Positions 9,808-22,087 are shown, numbered from the stretch's first letter. The stretch is 64,000 bases of DNA from Baylisascaris procyonis (GCA_037389465.1 JAZARR010000260.1:2242501-2306500); one strand, 5' to 3'. Notes: generated by a model not told the origin, from the letters alone. Numbers and translations are program-made.

Positions 9808-9879
9808 CTGCAATAATTTATCCACTCCTTGACATTTGAGATACAAATATCAAGAGCGACCGGGAGTTTCAAGGTAATA

Positions 9880-12570
9880 GAAGAAAACCGTTTTTATATG
9901 CATAACAATGTAAAACGTTTTCAAATATAGGGTCCTGATTCCATTTCCCATTATTTGTTGTTAATTCCACGAGCAGTAAACGTTTCACATCCGTCAACAG
10001 TAGTACTCAAATTTAGCAACGCTGCAACAGGTACCAGCTTCCATTACTATTTGTGATATGTTACTCTCACTGCCTGCTTTGCTCACACAACTAGTCGCTT
10101 TCCAGCAACAGCCACCATATGACCTTATCCTTATAAACAGTCTAGTTTAGCATCGTCCATCATTCACCAGTAAGCCATTCTGCGATTAGAGTATGCGAAG
10201 GTTGCACATCTGGTATATATGGCGCGCATTCGCATGATCTTCCTCACGCCAACTACATTCAACGAGGATAGGCACATTTTTTGATGACTTAATGTTTATG
10301 AGACCATCAACCATCGACTCCTCCCTTCTCACACTTCAGTTTTTGCATCATCGAAGCAGATGCGATGGACAGTTGCAACTCTACTTAATTTGTGCAATGT
10401 CTCAGCTCTCACATCCTCATCGGAGCCACTTGCAAAGTTCTTGGTAAACTTTGTGTGCCAGTAGTCGGCTGGTCTTAAGAACTGACTGCTTGCCGAATTG
10501 ACATAGCTCAGTAATTGCGAAGCAACAATATGCTAGGAAGAATATTGCAGGGCGAATTTACAGTATGACATAATCGGTTTATTCGGATAAGTAAGACTTG
10601 GAAGCGCAATGGAATAATCAGAGATTAATTTCGTGCACGATAACTCTTTTACGTCGTCGATCGATATGAGTTTAAGAAATGCGCAGAAATGTGTGAAGAG
10701 ATCTCCCTTAAGGACAAAAATTATGCAATAACCAAAGGCCGGTATGCCACAATCGTTAATGCGATCGAATCTGCAATGGGGAAATATGGCACACTAAGTG
10801 TTAGCGGAAAATTAGCAATTCTTTGAGGAACAGTGCATATGTAAACTGAAGAGTGAGCTTTACGAGGAAGTTTTTACAAATAGAACTTTGATGGAAAGAT
10901 ATATCAAGGAGGGAAGAATCGATGATGACCAAGCAGTGAAATTCAGTATCACAATAATGCAGACGCCAGTGAGCGAAACGCAAATATTATAAACGATATT
11001 GAGCAAAGAGGAATGATGAATTACATAGCAAGCAGTCTACATATGCTTGCGCTCTGTGGCGTAGGAAATAGGCCGTCTACCGCTGGATCACGACATAAAT
11101 GCTGCATGTAGATGCAATATTTTGTGGAAATATTCAAATCTCGAAGAAAGCGGCTCCACATGACAGCGTCTAAGCAGTTATATTCGAACAGCCTTGAAGA
11201 TGACCAGAGGTTAAAATACAGCGATGGAAGAAGGATGATAGACGACCACTGAACACACTCCCAAGAAGAAAACGAACAAATAGCGACACACAGATGACGT
11301 TTTGCGATAAAAATGCATCATTTGCCTTGGTCAAACGATCATTACTACCGTAATTGCACTTGTGGAAGTGGGAAAATTTGTATCTGCAGTTACCTTTTCG
11401 CGAGGTGTCTCTGAAAAAATGTAGGACGCATATAGGCCAAACTGACTGCGACCATCATATAGAGCATTTCTATTTGCAGCTCACATGTGACCGTCAACTG
11501 CATGAACGGCTTCAGTCTTCCGGCGATAAAAGCATCACTGAAAATCGCTCGATGTCTTTATCGCAGAAGAACTTTTATTATCTCAACATGATTACCTCTT
11601 TTTGAGTATGATCACGCTTTATGTCATAATTTATATGTACTGTACGTTCCTTATTTCATGCTTTTTGCGTCATGTGCATTTATATGAATACAGCACCTCA
11701 AACTTTGGCAAATGAACCACCGCTGCTTCATGCAAAGGAATATAGTGTTGAGCTTAGGTGCAACAACTGTTTCCTTCATCGTTCCCACTTTTCCAATTCT
11801 GTTCAGTATCTCGTGTGGAAGGGCCTCCAATCTTGTGCTTAGCGCTACCTCCTTCTCTCCGTGAATGTGAAAAGAAGAGGGTTAAGCCCCTCGAAAATGG
11901 ATGCTATCAAGATTGCACTAACGTAGAGGAATAAAATACGCGACCGAGGAACGAATATTCCCTAAACAAATCCAAGCGATGCACGGTAATTTCAAAGGTT
12001 TACACACTGCCGCTGATTGGTTGATAACTTTACAAAGTGAGCCGTTTAGTTTTTCATAACTTCAAAGATTTTTATTCGAAATTGCATTGAATGCTCTTTC
12101 CCAGCCTTCCTTCCTCTTCTTACTTTCTCCACATCGTCTGCCTTCTTCTTTTTTCTCTCATAATCATTGATTTTTGCACATAGTTGATGGTAAGAGGGCT
12201 ACAATCGCCATTATTCGACGGGGCAAGTAGTTTCGATGATGCTACACAAAGCGAAAAATGAACATGAGTGAACAAACAAATGAAAGTAGCCTACAATGGC
12301 CTTTGATGAAAGCACTCATAAGAACGTTCTACCACTTGTTTCGGTTACAAAAAAAAAAAATCATCGTTCACATGGAACTGAACAAAATGAAGTCGTTGCA
12401 GAAAAGAATACTGAATCTCTAGATAATATTATAGGTATGAGCAATTTCCGAATTTAGTGGGTTAGTGCGAAAATTAATTCGAACGTCTATTATGAGCTCA
12501 AATTTGTAGCGCTCATATAATAAAGTTGAATAAGCTGGTGAGCAACTAACACAGCTACAGCGCAGCCGTT
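9880..12570. other. No supportable gene
   Basis: Only short ORFs without motifs (for example 10801-10983 minus and 11354-11605 plus). It may hold introns or upstream exons of the minus-strand membrane-protein family, but none can be supported. Confidence 0.45.
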
Positions 12571-12573
12571 CAC

Positions 12574-12761
12574 TTTCGTTGTAGCCAGTAGCCTCCAAAC
12601 TATAAGAAGCAGATCCCAAGGCAAGAGACATGTGACGGCGAATAGCGTGAACGTTCGGAAGTGATCCTTCGTCACATGCGTATATGATAAAACAGCAATG
12701 AAAAGCAATAAAACAATTCTAATAGCGGCAAATAGGATTTGCGCAATAGTTTCCGTGGAAA
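12574..12761 (-). CDS. Two-helix membrane exon of a chemoreceptor-like protein (copy C)
   Basis: A strong acceptor (CTCTTTTTCAG) is followed by an open frame with two hydrophobic helices, FAAIRIVLLLFIAVLSY and FTLFAVTCLLPWDLLLIVW, separated by a short charged loop. The exon begins with two bases of a split codon, which fits exactly the one base left by the donor of the 13076-13200 exon (G/TT, Val). The 3' end is placed at a GTGAAC donor; this end is uncertain. Probably a neighbouring exon of the same receptor-like gene. Confidence 0.42.
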
Positions 12762-13075
12762 CTGAAAAAGAGAGAGCACATGAAAATAGCACAAGGGTAT
12801 ATATGATGGTTTTTTATTGCTTGATTGTTAGTAGAATGGTGCAGAAATGATTTCTAGTATAAGCAGATCGTGAGTGTTCGTTGTGTTGTTTGACAGGCCA
12901 TTGAGTAAAACTATATTTATTCAACGCCTGAGAATATACAATTAAAACCTTTCAAGGAACATGTGCTTTGGAATCTGAAATGTGACTGGCAATTTGGCAT
13001 TAGCAGGCATTTTGATAGGAATTGCGAAGTAGTAGTTTCATTCGAACTGCATAAAGATGCTGCATTGGTAGATAC

Positions 13076-13200
13076 CTGAATGCTTAACCAACTCGAACGT
13101 TGCATGTCTATTGTGTGAGGGAGGTACTTCAAAACTTTTGCTTCTCAGAACGCTTTGGAAATGGGGCAGAGCTCCATGTAAACTCAGTAAAGCTAAAGCA
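13076..13200 (-). CDS. Exon of a chemoreceptor-like protein (copy C)
   Basis: The 41-codon segment lies between acceptor AATAACAG and donor CAG/GTATCT. It reads ALALLSLHGALPHF, then LRSKSF and SHNRH. The LRSK...HNRH spacing matches the copy A exon at 8208-8423. Splice phase is compatible with the 12574-12761 exon. No start, stop or final exon for this copy could be placed, so it may be partial or decayed. Confidence 0.4.
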
Positions 13201-13209
13201 CTGTTATTT

Positions 13210-16200
13210 TTCACTGGCTAATGTTACGTAAGTCGGTTCAGAAAAATCACATTCGCAATATCCTTTTTCTCAAACCACATTTATTATTTCTTATCAGTTG
13301 CGTCATTCGCATATGTTTTTGACAGCAAATTTAAATATACATTTAAATTCCTCACTATTGGTGAAGCAGTTGTTCGACATCGACGAATTGAATGTCGCTA
13401 TCGACTGAATGAAATATCGATTGCTGGTGACTTTGGGGACTCTTTTGCACTGCAAAGTTGGGTAGTGGAGTTTATTACGACAGTGGTATAGCTACTTGCC
13501 CCACTGAAAACTCCGCCGAAAAATTGTGAATGGAAATCTTTTCCTAGATTCGTCTCTATCTTTTTCCGTTCTCGTTGGAAGTAGTGCTTTTGAGAAAGTA
13601 ACTGCTGCCTGATTAGAAAGTTCTGTGCTTTTTACGCCCTCCTTATGGGGGCAGACGCTATCAGTGCTCTTTTAATTGTGGTTGCTGCTAGGAATATTGA
13701 TTACTCTTATTCAAAAAATACTGACGAGTGATTCTTGGTGCCCCATCTACTGCACCTTTCAATTTCAAATTACAGTACATCTCGGTTTTCTTGCAGTTCA
13801 TATAAATCGTTCCTTCCATTTTATAGAAATCTTCGCCTTTCGCTGTTATAAAAGAAGCCCCTTTTTCTGCTCAGGAAGTGAATTATGATCTCTGAGGACC
13901 CCCAAATACTGCACACTGGGATGTTCTCTTCGAATTGTGGAATACTTTTACTGGTCTTCATTTATATCGCGTCCCCACCTTAATGTTCCGAAAAGAACTA
14001 CCTCTTCCAGGCGGAGAATAGAGAAAGATACTGTCGTTCAGCTGTACTTGCGCAGTACTTCTGGATGCTTCTGTTGCAGTGATGGAAGGCAGAGGCGACC
14101 TTCATTGTTTAGCATAGACAACATTTTTGTTACCTTAAGCGATATCACAATATCTGCGACTGCTCATAATGGAGTTGAATTAACACAAGCAGTCATTCCG
14201 GCTAAGTAGGCACAAACACCCAGCAAGTCTTGTATTCGTCCGTTCATCCGTAATGGTATCACAATTTCCTGTAGCGATACTCACTAAACCGTTGCGAACG
14301 GTTGAGTAGTAAGTGATGTGATTGATCTACTCTTCAGTCTGGTTAAGTAATCTTTCCTTTCATTGGAAAGTTGAGATTGATCATGGACTTCTCAAACAAA
14401 ATGAGGTAATTCATGCACCGCAAGGAAAACAAGGATTCGGACTGCGAATTCCCGCTTCGAATCTTCGAAAAAGCCTGACCTGGTTATTCCTTCTCCGAAA
14501 ACGGCAGTGCTAGATGGATGCGGAAATCGACTCGAGAGATAACCCACGGTTTTCGGAGAAGATTGTTCTTAAACAGTTTTGGTCTTTTGCTTCCCCTTCC
14601 ATTTTTTGAGGTGCTTGTGGCAATGCTCAGCTGATTGTTCTTTTCGTAACTTCGCATATAGTGCTGGAGCTCTATGCTGATCAAGAGAACATCTTTTTTG
14701 GTATTGATAGCTGCGTCCAGTCAATATAATTCCGTCTGTAAAAAAAGCAAAGCCAACATAAGTTGCATAGATCTACAGGCCGATCTCAGCTGCTCAAAGC
14801 AATGTGGTTCGGTATCGTCTTTTTCATCAAATATAGACGACACAATAGCGAGCTCGACGGAACAGGATTTTATTCACGAATAGCGATAGAACAGTCCTCA
14901 TATCTCACTCAATTAGTATTAATGAAAAAATAAAGAGATATGGATGATACTATATTTATGTGGGCTTAAAATGTAAAATAGTGAATAATCGAAAGACATG
15001 GAGGCTCTTCCAAGGAACTGGTCGCTCTCGAATTGTATTGCATACACAGCTGATAAGCGCTACAAGCTAAAGATGAGTGCATATACCAGTAATGAATAAT
15101 CAATTTCAAACCATCTAATTAATACAAGCTTTGGCTTTTTACACGTATACAGACTTGATTTCTAAGAAATCCAATAAAAGCACTCAAATTCTCACTGAAT
15201 GGAAAACAAAAAAGCCCACACATTCTGCGATGAATACTCATTAAATTTGTGCCATTCTAATGAGCTAGCAAGCCGGAGAAGAGAGAAATTCACGTGCTAT
15301 AGATTCTTTTGAGGGCATTGTTGAAAATTAATCGTATTCTTACAAGATTCGGGATGAAAGTCGTAAAAAAGTAGAGAAAAATACGCATGCCTTGGGTACA
15401 ACCTCCGATTGCTTATTAATAATCTGTGCGCTCTGAAATATCGAATTCACTCTGCACAGGAAGACCAACTGGGTAAACTGACCAAAAAAAGAAACAAATA
15501 AAGACGCAGTTGAGAATACGTGGTGCGATATGCTCGTTTGTAATTCACCCATCACACTGGACAATTCAGTTTCTTATTCGCAAATGATGAAAACGCCGAA
15601 TGTTGCGCATAGTATTTGCTTTCCAGATTTTGTATATTCTACACATACTGCAATTCACTTATTTACTTCACAATTGAATGAGCTTGAAGTGCACTGCCAA
15701 AGGGTGCAAGTGCCTTCGTATTTTTTCCAACCTTGTGTGTCAAGAAATCTATTCCCGGAAAACTGCCTGAAAAACCAAAGCCGGAAAACTTCTTAACTAC
15801 AGCTTCATCAATCGTCAAGTTGAATATATCAGGAAAGCGGATCGACAGACGCAGACGTATATAAGCGCACATTAACACGACGCCATCATTGATGAACTTT
15901 TGCTAATGAGAACATATGAAGAGAAGAAAATGCTCAAAATTCGAGCTGAGAGATCATTGCTGTATTCTTATCTCTAATGGAGTGAATTGTTCAAGAGTAA
16001 ATGGTGCTTGTATTTTGCTGTTCATTTTCGACTTCTCAAAGCTGATTTTATCAATGACAATCGCTTCTTAATTTGTTGCGTTGCTCTAGGCAACGATCGA
16101 TAATTTGTCTATACATGGTCATCCTTAATTGCCATTGAAAGCAACTGAATTCATTCGTGATTTCATACAATAAATGAAAGCTTCATGAAAAATTGAATAT

Positions 16201-16350
16201 GAAGAATCCTGCAAAATTGCACAGGTCATATGACAATGTATTAGGAAAATAGTTGTAGCAATGATGGCATTTATATATCTGCACAATTAAGGCTATATAT
16301 AAAGGTGCGAGCGATCGAATACCACTGAAAAAGTCGATGCGCTAGTGAAC
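13210..16350. other. No supportable gene
   Basis: AT-rich, with short ORFs only. The minus-strand ORF at 15340-15564 has a hydrophobic core (FSTASLFVSFFGQFTQLVFL) and might be another membrane exon of the local family, but it has no clear paralog in the window. Confidence 0.4.
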
Positions 16351-16415
16351 ACGTCTGCGTGTTTGTGCCGTGTCTGTCTGTGTCTACGTCTGTGTGTGTG
16401 TGTCTATGTTTGGGT
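16351..16415. repeat. Degenerate TG-rich microsatellite
   Basis: TG-rich tract interrupted by C-containing words, with a pure (TG)6 run at 16391-16402. Confidence 0.6.
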
Positions 16416-16538
16416 ATGTTACCCAAGACTTGTCATTTTGGGTGCAAATGAGCTCAAGCTTAAAGGATTTTTTCGACAGAAGTCCAGACTCCGAAAGAGC
16501 TAGAAAACAAGTTTATTTTCGTGACAAGTAATTGCTGC

Positions 16539-16772
16539 CTAAAAGTAGACGATGATGGGCTCAAAATGGACGCTCCATTTTTTTTGCCCATGAACTTCTA
16601 TGAAGAAACAATGCGTCGCTGGATATGTCGATGCAGATACAGCACTTGTCACTGTTGTCGAGATCTTCTTCGTCCTGAGTTTGTTAATACAGCCGCGGAG
16701 TACGATCAAAAATGCACGACGATATGGGGTGAGAGCAAGAAATGTGCTTGTTACCATTATTGCTGAACGAAA
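16539..16772 (-). CDS. Last exon of a 7TM chemoreceptor-like protein (copy B)
   Basis: Acceptor ATTTGCAG precedes a 77-residue open frame: a membrane segment ending in TPYR (VTSTFLALTPYRRAFL), a basic tail and a TAG stop. It matches the copy A last exon at 29 of 54 residues, including splice position and a shared FEPI-like tail. A possible upstream exon near 17100-17192 (acceptor CTTTTGTAG, then KPLV as in copy A) soon meets a stop, so copy B may be a pseudogene. Confidence 0.45.
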   Translation of the reverse strand, partial: FRSAIMVTSTFLALTPYRRAFLIVLRGCINKLRTKKISTTVTSAVSASTYPATHCFFIEVHGQKKWSVHFEPIIVYF

Positions 16773-17299
16773 CTGCAAATGATTATAGTGAATGCCAAAT
16801 GGGTATTTGATATAAATCGAAATAAAGCAATTGTTATGATAATGCAGGTGCTTAACATTCGGAGTGGCGGGGGAAGTTCGATTTATGTGAAGTTCAATTC
16901 ACTCTGCGCAAAAAATATTGTTTGGAAGGGGGTAAGGAGATACCGTCGTGCTGCGCAGAGTGGCTCCTTATTACAGTAACAAATGTGGTGGTAGTTGACA
17001 TGAGTGGCAGAGAGTCAGTAGCTATGGCGTGTACACCAATAGCTTCACACAGAACCCAAGATTCATTAAATACATGGGTTCATCGGTCAGAAGTCGCCTG
17101 GAAGTGAACTTGTGACTCAGGATAGCCTCAAACGAGGTTTCCTGATCGCATCTCTGCCACCAACGGCTTTTGAGGAATCCAGAAGATTGTTGCCTACAAA
17201 AGAAAACGCATGATTTTAAATATAAGGATTGAGGGAAGCTGTGGTAACTACTGCACAACGTAGACCGGCATTATTCCAGCCTCATTTGCATGCCTAGCA

Positions 17300-19274
17300 T
17301 CACAAGTAATAAGCATCAATTCAGTGATCCTCATCAAGTCTTTGTTGCGGAGGGAACAACTCATGAATGTCAAAAGGTGAGTTCATTGAATCTCATCCAG
17401 GGCTGTGCAGATTATTCCAAGCTATTACATTTAGTTCAAAATGCCTTTTTATTAAGGCCATGAAAGTTTCCGAGTTATAGATTTATCTAAAATTCTGATA
17501 TAAACTCCGTTTTTCACAAAGATGATATTGATTCATAAATTGCTGTCCTTCCCAACATGGGAACAATCAATTAATTTCCATAGCCCTAAGTAGTCGTATA
17601 CAAAGTGGGACTGAAATCATCTCACTAAAAAAATAAGCCAACCTGAGCAATAAAGTTTGAAATGATTTCACCACCGCCGGCTTAAATGCTCTTCATTTAC
17701 TGAGCTAAATTGCGGCGTTGTGTGTAAATATTATTAGTTTATCATTAGCGCCTGTAATAAGTGTTACTGAACTGCATGTTGCTTCCTTATTTCTGAGCTG
17801 TGCATCTGGAAATGTATCGCAATGCATCGTTGCATCGTTTCACATCGTACTCTCGGATTTATAGAGTCGGGAGGAAGAGAAGCAGCTCGGGTGCCTAAGC
17901 AAGCTGCTCTTTTTTTGTCGTGCCTCACCCCACTCATCTGTAGCCATGAGCACTTCGAGCAATCTCTATGAAATCATTCAATGCGCCTTAAATCGCTGCA
18001 GCAAGTTTATGATTGCCTGATTGGTTGCGTATTTTACCGAAATCTTTGATGCAAATGACAAATATTTATTCGGCAATATTGGATTTAATTCTTCAAAAAT
18101 GAGATCGTAATGCTTTGCCACACGCCGATTCCTAACGAAGCCGGAACGATACTATGTCGATATTGCTCGTAAAGCAGCCGATCGATCCTGATGAAACGAA
18201 GGATGCCATCGAACGACAATTGGCATCATAGATAACGATTGTCAGCGCAACTCGACGATGATTCTAATAAAGTGAAATAGAAATTGCATATTATCCCAAG
18301 AAAATAATAGTTGCAACTGTTATTAATAGATGCCTAAAACTCAATGAACATTGCGGAGGTTTTCAAGCAGGTGTTATGCCTCTAAGAAACAAATCCAATT
18401 CATGCGAATAAGGTTATTTTCGCGCTAAATATTAATAAAATCACGCATTTCTTATGAATTTCAAATGAAATTGCAATCAATTTCACAGTCTTTATTTAAC
18501 TCGAATTTCAAATATCGCAAGGGAATCCACGAGTATATGCTGGAATGTTAGCGGATAATTCTACGAGTGCAATCACGATCGTTCAATGTGCACAATGAAT
18601 GATATTAACATAGGAAAAGTCGACGAGGATTCATTGTTGGTGGCGCAATGGGTCTCAACGTTTCCAGAAATTCGAAAGTGGTGGAAATATTTTAATGTTG
18701 GATAATTTTATTTTCATTCATCCAACGACTACTCAAACACAAATGTTGCGGCAAACACTACTGGATTCAAGTCGATGCTTTAGTAAGTCACTTTTTTCGG
18801 CCGATGACGTTCGCATACGTAGTAGTCTTCATAACTCGAAATGATCGTCTATTGCTCTTCCTACGTTAGGCATCAATGAGGGATAATTAAGTTCTTTCTG
18901 ATATGTTCGCATTTGCTGAATTAGCATATTTCCCACAGGTGCTTCATTGATTGTTTCCTTGGTTAATGAGTTCTATCGCTGAACTCCCTGTGACGGTACC
19001 CTGTATCATATAAAATAATCTTTGTAACTCCTTGTAAATATTTCACAACTTCTGTGCGTTCTTATTGAGGGGAGAATGCATTTAAGCACGAATTGTTTTT
19101 TGTCGCGAAATGTTAGCAAGACGTGAAGTGAGCAAACCACCTTTCATTAATGAGGAAAAAACAGTTCTTTAAATTTTACTATTTGAGAATATTAGAGGGA
19201 AGAAACGACAAAGATGCATTCTAGTTCCACAAGGAAGTATTTCTGCTCTGAAGAGTTTCTGAAGCAGAAGTGAA
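17300..19274. other. Intergenic, nothing recognised
   Basis: No coding exon or RNA gene is visible. It separates the membrane-protein fragments from the probable 3' end of the hunchback-like gene. Confidence 0.5.
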
Positions 19275-19280
19275 TTTATT
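19275..19280 (-). terminator. hbl-1: Distal poly(A) signal candidate
   Basis: AATAAA on the minus strand about 3.1 kb past the stop codon. It is the first such signal I noted beyond the farthest let-7 site. Confidence 0.3.
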
Positions 19281-19724
19281 AGGTTGTAGCAAAATTATTG
19301 ACGAAAAATTTGTTTTCAATATTGTACCTTATGATTCGATTGTCGCAATTACATTATAAGTTTTGTATGTTCTCTCCCATTTCCTTCTCTCTCGCAATTT
19401 TGTCTCCCATCACATATGTTCTCTCCCATTTCCTGCATCAGTTCTTGGTGCATTCATTAATAAGTATCCTTCCCGCAGCACTAACAAATCGCCTGTTAAC
19501 GAACTATTAGGAAGCGAATTCGATGGCTCTTATCGGTTAACTTGTAATGGTCGGTTGAATGCATACGTAATTTGTAAGTTTTTATATGCTGCTTGTTGAG
19601 GCATTATTCCACAATTAGCAGCACTTAATACTGATCAATTGCAATGCGTTTCAACGTTAAATGATTCGTATATAGCTTGACAAAAAAAAGAGCATTTAAT
19701 TGAGATAAATATGCACTAAACAAT

Positions 19725-19731
19725 TGAGGTA
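19725..19731 (-). promoter_or_regulatory. hbl-1: let-7 family site (TACCTCA, 7mer-A1)
   Basis: Complement of let-7 nucleotides 2-7 followed by A, on the sense strand of the hbl-1-like gene. It lies in the transcript only if the distal poly(A) signal is used. Confidence 0.4.
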
Positions 19732-19814
19732 CAAATATTAAACGACAATGAGAGGAACAATAAGAAATATCAGTTGTATACAGAAAATGACCTGAGCGAA
19801 AAAAAAAGTGTTAA

Positions 19815-19821
19815 GAGGTAG
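19815..19821 (-). promoter_or_regulatory. hbl-1: let-7 family site (CTACCTC, 7mer-m8)
   Basis: Complement of let-7 nucleotides 2-8. It lies in the transcript only if the distal poly(A) signal is used. Confidence 0.4.
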
Positions 19822-19888
19822 ATGAAATTAATTCGATGCGAATTTCATTAAAAAACGGCTGCTGGTTGATGTGGCCATTTTACACACG

Positions 19889-19889
<1 letters not shown>

Positions 19890-19931
<42 letters not shown>

Positions 19932-19951
19932 TATATTATATATATATATAA
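19890..19951. repeat. (TA)n microsatellite
   Basis: About 60 bases of near-perfect TA repeat with two small interruptions. Confidence 0.95.
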
Positions 19952-20311
19952 ATTCAATAAAGCATCGTTCTCTCTGAGAAAAATTTCTTTCATCGATGTC
20001 GTAGAGATGTAAAATTGCTATCAATAAAAATCTGTACTTTTTTGAATAAGTGAACGGAGAGAAAAGAGAATAAAACATCGAAAGAAAAATATGATACTGT
20101 AAGGAATGAATGAAAGAAATTAATTTTTAAAGATTGAATGGAAAACTAAAAACGAGAAAGATAACTATCTATGACAAATGAATTTTTTCGAAAGATTCTA
20201 GAGAAGTTTCGATTACTCAGCATTATGCATCCAATCGCAACCACGACGTCGGCTATCGAACGCATTGATAAACGGCTTTATGCCTGTGTTAAGAGTTTAT
20301 AAAAAGGTTTT

Positions 20312-20319
20312 TGAGGTAG
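20312..20319 (-). promoter_or_regulatory. hbl-1: let-7 family site (CTACCTCA, 8mer)
   Basis: The only full 8-mer let-7 seed match in the probable 3'UTR, about 2 kb past the stop codon. It lies beyond the nearer poly(A) signal candidate. Confidence 0.5.
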
Positions 20320-20680
20320 AAAAATTTTGCTAGCCACGATGCGACAAATATCTTCCGAGCAGCCATTCTGGAACATTGTGTGAGATCCAGGTAAATATAA
20401 GATATTTCAAAAGTTGTAGTTTTTCATAGAAGTACTCTTTGAGGTGGAAATAATGAAACAGAGCTATTGTTGAGGCAAAAGACTTCTCGCAATTATCTCA
20501 AGAAAAATAAGTAAGGGAAAACGTCAGTCGACGGATTTTAAAGAATTAGGTGAAATCCTTCACAACGAAAGTGAGAAAAGCATCATAAAACCAAACAAAG
20601 CTCTCTTTCTTTGAAGTCGAGATTTTTCGGTAAATTCTCAGAGTAGTTTACTATTTTCGTATTCAATAAAAAGGTTAAAT

Positions 20681-20690
20681 TTTATTTATT
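20681..20690 (-). terminator. hbl-1: Proximal poly(A) signal candidate
   Basis: AATAAATAAA on the minus strand, two overlapping AATAAA hexamers, 1.67 kb past the stop codon. Confidence 0.4.
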
Positions 20691-20951
20691 CCCCACTGAC
20701 TCACTAAAAAATGGCCACTAGAAAAGAGTTATTGCACATCACGAATAGCAAATGAAAGAATTCGGCAAAGGAAACATAAAAGAAATCCATAGAATAAACA
20801 AACAAACATTTGCAAATAATATTTAAAAAAAAGCAAAAGAATCAATGATAAAAAGACGTTCTACTCAATATGAAGAAAAAAATTCAAACAAATAATCAAC
20901 AAACATATCCAACAACGTTTTGGTATACGGTATCGGCTTCAACGATACAAT

Positions 20952-20959
20952 TCCCTGAG
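20952..20959 (-). promoter_or_regulatory. hbl-1: lin-4/miR-125 site (CTCAGGGA, 8mer)
   Basis: Complement of lin-4 nucleotides 2-8 plus A, 1.4 kb past the stop codon and upstream of both poly(A) candidates. A lin-4 site in this UTR is known for C. elegans hbl-1. CCCTGAG 7-mers occur elsewhere in the window (about 28974 and 30911), so a single match alone is weak; the setting is what supports it. Confidence 0.5.
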
Positions 20960-21896
20960 TATAACTGATAACCGTATTATACCACGCATTCGTGTTGGTA
21001 ATGATGAGATAAAATTTCCGAAAAATTTTCAATACCGTAATTGTTTCTTTTTCTTTCATAAACACTGCAGGAGTAAAGAATTTACATGAATGTAAAGAAC
21101 ATGATGCTTCATTGATTTCCTATTTTACATTATCGTCTGAAAAATGCCACGTTTAAATGATGGATATATGACGTAATAACGAGGATTTCGATAATGACGT
21201 CATAATAAAGTCAATTTATATTACTGTATCGTAGGATTTCTTCTTCAAATATTTCCCAGAATTTTGCTAAAGAAATGCAGATTATGCAGTCGTAAAATCC
21301 ATCGAGAATTTTCAAAACACAATATCTGAAACCAACAACGAAAATATTATTTCCTTTTAAGACACTCAAATTAGAGAAAGAAAGTATTTGTAGGGGCTTT
21401 CCAATGGAAACTGTACGATTTGTGTATGTGGTCATAGCACACTGATGAAATTGATAAGATAGCTCTCAATTTTAAGCGATTTTCATCGATGGATTGGCTG
21501 CGTTTCTCTTCAAGAAAGTGATTGAACTAATAAAAGAATGATTTCACTTCCTTTAAATCTAAAAAGAGCGCTCAAAGATCCTCTTTTAGTTATTCTTTGC
21601 TTAGAGAAAACTAATTGCTAGCAGCTGCTCAAAAGTGCTGATGTTGCGAAGCTTTTCAACCACCACATGCGCTAATCAATATAAAAGCCAACAAAAAAAA
21701 TTTGATCGCAAAGGATAAATATTTGAAGTTTTCAAATATCTGCTAATCCTTAAAGTCAAGTAGAGCAAACGTATGTTAATATAGTATCAAGAATGAACGG
21801 AGCAGCTAGAGGTTGAACGACTTTGGCAAATCATCACTACACAATTACAACAAAAAAAGCGATATATATGACAAAGCCGAATGAGACCCCTTATTA

Positions 21897-21903
21897 TGAG
21901 GTA
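21897..21903 (-). promoter_or_regulatory. hbl-1: let-7 family site (TACCTCA, 7mer-A1)
   Basis: One of two let-7 A1 sites 22 bases apart (with 21919-21925), within the range reported to allow cooperative microRNA action. Confidence 0.5.
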
Positions 21904-21918
21904 AGAATATATCAAATA

Positions 21919-21925
21919 TGAGGTA
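21919..21925 (-). promoter_or_regulatory. hbl-1: let-7 family site (TACCTCA, 7mer-A1)
   Basis: Second of the closely spaced pair. Both read CTTACCTCATA or close to it on the sense strand. Confidence 0.5.
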
Positions 21926-22080
21926 AGCAATATCGACAAAAGTGTTAGCAAAAATATTTTAATGTGACTACTATAGAAGAGCAACAGAAAAAAACGTTAG
22001 AAGGTAGCTAAGCATTATGAGAGGTCACTAAACAAAGACGACAAATCACACTCGAAATAACAACAAAAAACGAACAACGG

Positions 22081-22087
22081 GAGGTAG
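22081..22087 (-). promoter_or_regulatory. hbl-1: let-7 family site (CTACCTC, 7mer-m8)
   Basis: Complement of let-7 nucleotides 2-8, 274 bases past the stop codon, certain to lie in any plausible 3'UTR of this gene. Confidence 0.55.

Noticed and set aside
12419..12631. Alternative minus-strand frame over the copy C membrane exon
   Set aside because: It has no hydrophobic pattern and no fit to the strong acceptor at 12762; the other frame gives two clean helices and a matching splice phase.
20441..20450. Possible further let-7 site (GAGGTGG on plus strand)
   Set aside because: It carries a seed mismatch opposite nucleotide 7, so it is not a canonical site.
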